64,000 nt of DNA from Devosia ginsengisoli. GTDB taxonomy: Bacteria; Pseudomonadota; Alphaproteobacteria; Rhizobiales; Devosiaceae. Shown here piece by piece: positions 60,561 to 64,000 of the stretch. The number at the start of each line of letters is the position of its first letter. Position 1 is the first letter of the stretch. The DNA lies in assembly GCF_007859655.1 (NCBI RefSeq), contig NZ_CP042304.1, positions 558,001 to 622,000 on the forward strand. Reading direction: 5' to 3'. The notes under the pieces were generated by a model. It worked only from the letters and a program-made list of their open reading frames with translations, was not told the DNA's origin and did no database searches. The position numbers were made by a program, and so were the translations under genes.

Positions 60561-62012
60561 TCACCCCATCTTCCGCTTGCTCTTGTCGTTATACGGGTTC
60601 TCGCTGCCCCCGCGCACCCACAGCCGGATCGGCGTGCCCTTGATGTCGAATGCCTCGCGCAGCCCGTTGATCAGGTAGCGCTGATACGCCATCGGCAGCA
60701 CTTCGGGCCGCGACGCGAACAGGATGAAGCTCGGCGGCCGCGTCTTGGCCTGCGTCATGTAGCGCAGCTTGAGCCGGCGCCCGGAAACGGCCGGCGGCGG
60801 ATGCCCCTCGACCATGCCCGCCAGCCACCGGTTGAGCCGCGCCGTCGATACATGCAGGTTCCAGGTCCGCTCGATGGCGAAAATGGCGTCCATCAGCTTG
60901 TCGATATTCTTGCCCGTCAGGCCCGACAGCGTCACCAGCGGCACGCCGCGCAACTGCGGCAGCAGCCGTTCGCACGCTTCACGTAGCGAAGCCAGCGCCG
61001 CATTCTTGTCCTCGATCAGATCCCACTTGTTGACCGCGATGACCAGCGCGCGGCCTTCGCGTTCCACGAGGTCCGCCAGCGCCAGGTCCTGCTTCTCGAA
61101 CGGAATGGTCGCGTCGAGCATCAGCACCACAACTTCGGCATACTGGATCGACCGCAGGCTGTCGCCCACCGCCAGCTTTTCCAGCTTTTCGGTGACGCGC
61201 GCACGACGGCGGATGCCGGCGGTATCGACCAGGTTGATCACCCGGCCTTCCCATTCCCACGGCACCAGGATGCTGTCGCGCGTAATGCCTGCCTCGGGGC
61301 CGACCAGCACACGCTCCTCGCCCACCATGCGGTTGATCAGCGTCGATTTGCCGGCATTGGGCCGGCCGACAATGGCCACGTTGAGATAGCGCTTGGGATT
61401 CCAGCGGAGCGTGGCTTCGTCGCCTTCGCCCTCGAGCATGTCCTCGGTGATATCGACATCCACCTCGGGCAGTTCGTCGAGGTCGGCAATATCCTCTTCG
61501 CCCTGTTCGGCCGCCACGCGGTCGATCGCCGCCGACACGATGGAATAGAGTTCCGACAGGCCCAGCCCGTGTTCGGCCGAAAGCGGGATCGCCTCGCCGA
61601 AACCCAGCTTGAACGCCTCCACCAGCCCGGCTTCCGCCGCGCCGCTTTCCGCCTTGTTGCCGACCAGGTGCACGTCCTTGCCGGCCTTGCGCAACACCTG
61701 CGCAAAGCGCTGGTCCAGCGGCACCACGCCGGCGCGGGCATCGATCATGAACAGGATGACATCGGCTTCGCGGATCGCCAGCTCGGTCTGCTGGCGCATC
61801 CGGTCTTCCAGGCTCCCGTCGGTCACGTCCTCATAGCCGGCCGTGTCGAGAATGCGGAAGGTCAGGTCCGCAATGCGGCCCTCGGCCTCGCGCCGGTCGC
61901 GCGTTACGCCCGGCGTATCGTCGACCAGCGCGATCTTGCGGCCGACGAGGCGGTTGAACAACGTGGATTTGCCGACATTGGGACGACCGACAATGGCAAC
62001 GGTGACGGTCAT
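60561..62012 (-). CDS. der: Ribosome-assembly GTPase Der (EngA)
   Basis: A protein of 483 residues with two tandem GTPase domains, unique to Der: GRPNVGKSTLFNRLVGRK at residues 8-25 with DTAG and NKAES-type loops, and GRPNAGKSTLINRMVGEE near 210 with DTAGIRRRARV and NKWDL. The C-terminal KH-like domain follows. It acts in 50S subunit assembly and is essential in most bacteria. ATG at 62012; the upstream in-frame extension overlaps nothing but lacks family match. Confidence 0.95.
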   Translation of the reverse strand: MTVTVAIVGRPNVGKSTLFNRLVGRKIALVDDTPGVTRDRREAEGRIADLTFRILDTAGYEDVTDGSLEDRMRQQTELAIREADVILFMIDARAGVVPLDQRFAQVLRKAGKDVHLVGNKAESGAAEAGLVEAFKLGFGEAIPLSAEHGLGLSELYSIVSAAIDRVAAEQGEEDIADLDELPEVDVDITEDMLEGEGDEATLRWNPKRYLNVAIVGRPNAGKSTLINRMVGEERVLVGPEAGITRDSILVPWEWEGRVINLVDTAGIRRRARVTEKLEKLAVGDSLRSIQYAEVVVLMLDATIPFEKQDLALADLVEREGRALVIAVNKWDLIEDKNAALASLREACERLLPQLRGVPLVTLSGLTGKNIDKLMDAIFAIERTWNLHVSTARLNRWLAGMVEGHPPPAVSGRRLKLRYMTQAKTRPPSFILFASRPEVLPMAYQRYLINGLREAFDIKGTPIRLWVRGGSENPYNDKSKRKMG

Positions 62013-62052
62013 GCGAGCTTGTTCCGATCCGGCGTCAGGCGAAAGCGCTCGC

Positions 62053-62847
62053 TTATTCAGCGACCGGCTCGGCCTCGGTGGTGGCAGCAGGGGCATCTGC
62101 AGCCGGGGTTTCGGCGGCAGGGGCCTCGTCGCTGACGATTTCGTCTATGGCGCTGGCCGCGGCCTCGGCATCAGCCGCCGGCGCTTCGGCAATGGCGCCC
62201 TGCGACAGCAACTGCGCCAGGTAATAGCCCATGCGGTTGCGCGTATTGCTCTGGGTCAGCGGGTCATTCACCACAGCCTCGAAACTGGTCTGCGCGGCGG
62301 CGAAGTCGCCGGCCTTGTACTGCGCCAGTCCCAGCGCTTCGCGGGCCGCATTGCGCAGCGGACCGCCCTCGGCGGCAATGCTGCCGGCGCGCGAGTCGAC
62401 ATCGGCCAGGCTGCCGGCATCCACCATCAGCGTGGCGCCCAGCACCAGCGCCAATTCGCGCAGGCGCGGATTGGATTGGGTATTGGCCAGCTCGTCATAG
62501 GCGGCCACGGCATCGGCAGTGGCGCCTTCGCGGGCCATCACGCCCGCCTTGCGGAACTGCGCCAGCACCGGATAGCTGCCCGAACCGTCGGCAATCAGCG
62601 TGTCGAGCTGGCTCTGCGCGGCCGGCAGGTCGCCGCCATCGATCAGGTCGAACGCGGCATAGAGCTCGTCCGACGACTGGGCGGCATTGTTGGCATGATA
62701 CCAGGACCAGCCTTCATTGACCGCCACCAGCGCCACCACGGCCACGGCAGCCCCGATCACATAGGGGCCAAACCGCCGCCATAGCGCCCGCATGCGGTCG
62801 CTGCGCAACTCCTCATCGATTTCCTGGAAGATATTGTCCTGGGACAT
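62053..62847 (-). CDS. Membrane-anchored TPR protein (YfgM-like)
   Basis: A protein of 264 residues. A cytoplasmic N-terminus (MSQDNIFQEIDEELRSDRM), one membrane helix (VIGAAVAVVALVAVNEGWSW) and then helical repeats of the TPR_21/YfgM type. The last 45 residues are Ala/Pro/Glu-rich. YfgM works with the Sec translocon and periplasmic chaperones. It lies 40 bp upstream of der, as in the common yfgM-bamB-der order, but bamB is missing between them here. Confidence 0.85.
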   Translation of the reverse strand: MSQDNIFQEIDEELRSDRMRALWRRFGPYVIGAAVAVVALVAVNEGWSWYHANNAAQSSDELYAAFDLIDGGDLPAAQSQLDTLIADGSGSYPVLAQFRKAGVMAREGATADAVAAYDELANTQSNPRLRELALVLGATLMVDAGSLADVDSRAGSIAAEGGPLRNAAREALGLAQYKAGDFAAAQTSFEAVVNDPLTQSNTRNRMGYYLAQLLSQGAIAEAPAADAEAAASAIDEIVSDEAPAAETPAADAPAATTEAEPVAE

Positions 62848-62926
62848 GGCCTGCCTAAGGTCGTCTTTAATTTGCGCGCACGTTTAGCATGGCTCCCATG
62901 GAAAGCAAATGCGCCCCTGAGCCGCC

Positions 62927-63589
62927 TCACGGCGCGCCCGACAGGTCAGCAGCATCCTGCCCACCGCCCATGCGGCCCAGCGTCCACTCGGCCAGGTAAT
63001 CCGGCCGTCTTATGCCCGGCACCGTATGCACCAGCCAGAACGAGCGCACCGCCCAGCGATAGGGCCGCCGCAATTGTCGTTCCGGCACCCGTTCGGGCCC
63101 ATACCAGATGGTCAGATGGGGTACGCTGGACGGCCGTCCCGCCCGCAAGCCGCGCCGCTGCATCTCCCGCCCGATATCGCCGTACAGCCCCAACAGGTCC
63201 CGCGCCCCGTTCGAACAGCTCAGCACGGTCGGATATTGCGCCCGCCCGCCCGTCTTCGGCCGCGCACCGGCAAAGGTCTGCATCGTGTCGAACACGACAT
63301 CGAAGCCCGGCCGCCGCACCGCTTCGCCCACTTCCAGCGCTTCGTCCAGCAAATCGCCGCCGATTTCCCGCCCGCGCTGCACCATATGCAGCGACACATG
63401 CTGCCGTTCGGCCCGCACCACATTGCGCACGCCGAACTGCCGTCCCAGCCGCTCGGCCCCGCGCTCGATCTCCTGCGCCAAAGCCGGCGGCGGCAGCAGT
63501 GTGAAATAATACCGATGCTCCAGCGCCTTCGCCTCCGCTACAGGCGCCCCACCGAAAAGCTCGAATTGCATCTCCATGACATGGCTCAT
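62927..63589 (-). CDS. 2'-5' RNA ligase-family protein (2H phosphoesterase)
   Basis: A protein of 220 residues with the two H-x-[ST]-[LI] motifs that define the superfamily: HVSLHMV near residue 62 and HLTIWYG near 165. YYFTLLPPPALAQEI is the usual opening strand. Members open 2',3'-cyclic phosphates or 2'-5' bonds in RNA. The ATG at 63589 fits the family start; an in-frame extension to 63709 is not supported. Precise substrate unknown. Confidence 0.82.
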   Translation of the reverse strand: MSHVMEMQFELFGGAPVAEAKALEHRYYFTLLPPPALAQEIERGAERLGRQFGVRNVVRAERQHVSLHMVQRGREIGGDLLDEALEVGEAVRRPGFDVVFDTMQTFAGARPKTGGRAQYPTVLSCSNGARDLLGLYGDIGREMQRRGLRAGRPSSVPHLTIWYGPERVPERQLRRPYRWAVRSFWLVHTVPGIRRPDYLAEWTLGRMGGGQDAADLSGAP

Positions 63590-63724
63590 TGTTCCCTGTT
63601 TGTTCTTTTTGTAGAACGGCCGACGGCAGCGGTCAACCACCATCGCTGAATCCCGCCACACTTGTAACTCCCGTCCCGACGCTCCACCGGGATAGCGTTC
63701 TCCCATCACGGCGGAGGAACGGAC

Positions 63725-64000
63725 ATGGCGGCATTTGCAACAAAGAGAACCGGCGCTTCGTTACGCGCATGGAAGCTCGATATATCAGGCATGCTCCGGC
63801 TCGCCGCCGCCCCGACCTTCGCCCTGATGAGCGGCATCGCTGCCCTCAGCACCCCCGGCATGACCATCTGCACCGCCGCCATGTCCTGGTCGCCGATCAG
63901 CGACATGGCCCTGATGTATCTCCTGATGGCCATCTTTCATCTGCCACCATGGCTGGCCCTCGTGTCAGCCCGTTTGCCGCGCCAAACCCAAGGAGACCAA
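63725..64000 (+). CDS. Small membrane protein of unknown function (runs off the window)
   Basis: An open frame of at least 92 codons starting ATG at 63725 with a strong GGAGGA 6 bp upstream, and still open at the window edge. It has two hydrophobic stretches (about residues 25-45 and 58-80), the second with MYLLMAIFHLPPWLALV. I do not recognise the family. AGGAGA at the very end of the window could be the ribosome site of a following gene, so this protein may be only slightly longer than what is seen. Confidence 0.6.
   Translation, partial: MAAFATKRTGASLRAWKLDISGMLRLAAAPTFALMSGIAALSTPGMTICTAAMSWSPISDMALMYLLMAIFHLPPWLALVSARLPRQTQGDQ

Overview
The window is about 64 kb of high-GC DNA with dense, tightly packed genes. 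Gene content suggests an alphaproteobacterium of the Hyphomicrobiales, most like Devosia or a relative. The support is a RirA-type Rrf2 regulator, Tat-type and Opp-type transporters, and the GTCACCC...GGGTGAC palindromic intergenic elements. The genus is inference; no 16S gene is present.

Layout. (1) 1-2.5 kb: end of a peptide-type ABC importer operon (permease tail, double ATPase) followed directly by a uronate-dehydrogenase-like gene. (2) 2.6-33.4 kb: an accessory region that mixes aromatic-ring catabolism with metal-handling and uncharacterised exported or membrane proteins. It holds a TfdB-like hydroxylase, hydroxyquinol 1,2-dioxygenase, a PcpA/LinE-like hydroquinone dioxygenase, maleylacetate reductase, a five-gene branched-chain-type ABC importer, CbiMNQO, two HupE/UreJ-like proteins with two 'anchor' proteins, a RirA-like regulator, three DUF6152-like exported proteins, two copies of a four-gene cassette, two AraC-family regulators and a P1B-type ATPase. 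(3) 33.6-53.1 kb: an exopolysaccharide locus of Wzx/Wzy type with UDP-ManNAcA synthesis. (4) 53.1-64 kb: mostly housekeeping genes (tRNA-Gln, ppx, rlmE, guaB, der, a TPR protein) plus two tandem DHA2-type drug exporters.

The main discovery is in region 2. Eleven intergenic sites carry the same direct repeat, RTGCA-(N17 or so)-RTGCAGG, with half-sites 22 bp apart (21 in one case). In all eleven the second half is an exact RTGCAGG. They lie in front of nearly every transcription unit between 2.6 and 30 kb, and nine of the eleven point towards the gene they precede. The spacing of two helical turns is what AraC-family activators use, and two closely related AraC-family genes lie inside the region. 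I propose one regulon that joins hydroquinone/hydroxyquinol breakdown, substrate uptake, cobalt/nickel-type transport and the duplicated cassette of unknown function.

The cassette is [large exported protein - DUF6152-like protein - two four-helix membrane proteins], present at 2.6-5.9 kb and 23.6-26.3 kb. The DUF6152-like proteins are predicted to start with histidine once the signal peptide is removed, and the membrane proteins share a histidine in their first helix, so a metal or redox role is plausible but unproven. The large gene of the first copy is frameshifted, as is a heparinase-like gene in the polysaccharide locus. Both shifts lie in or next to short G runs, so sequencing error must be excluded.
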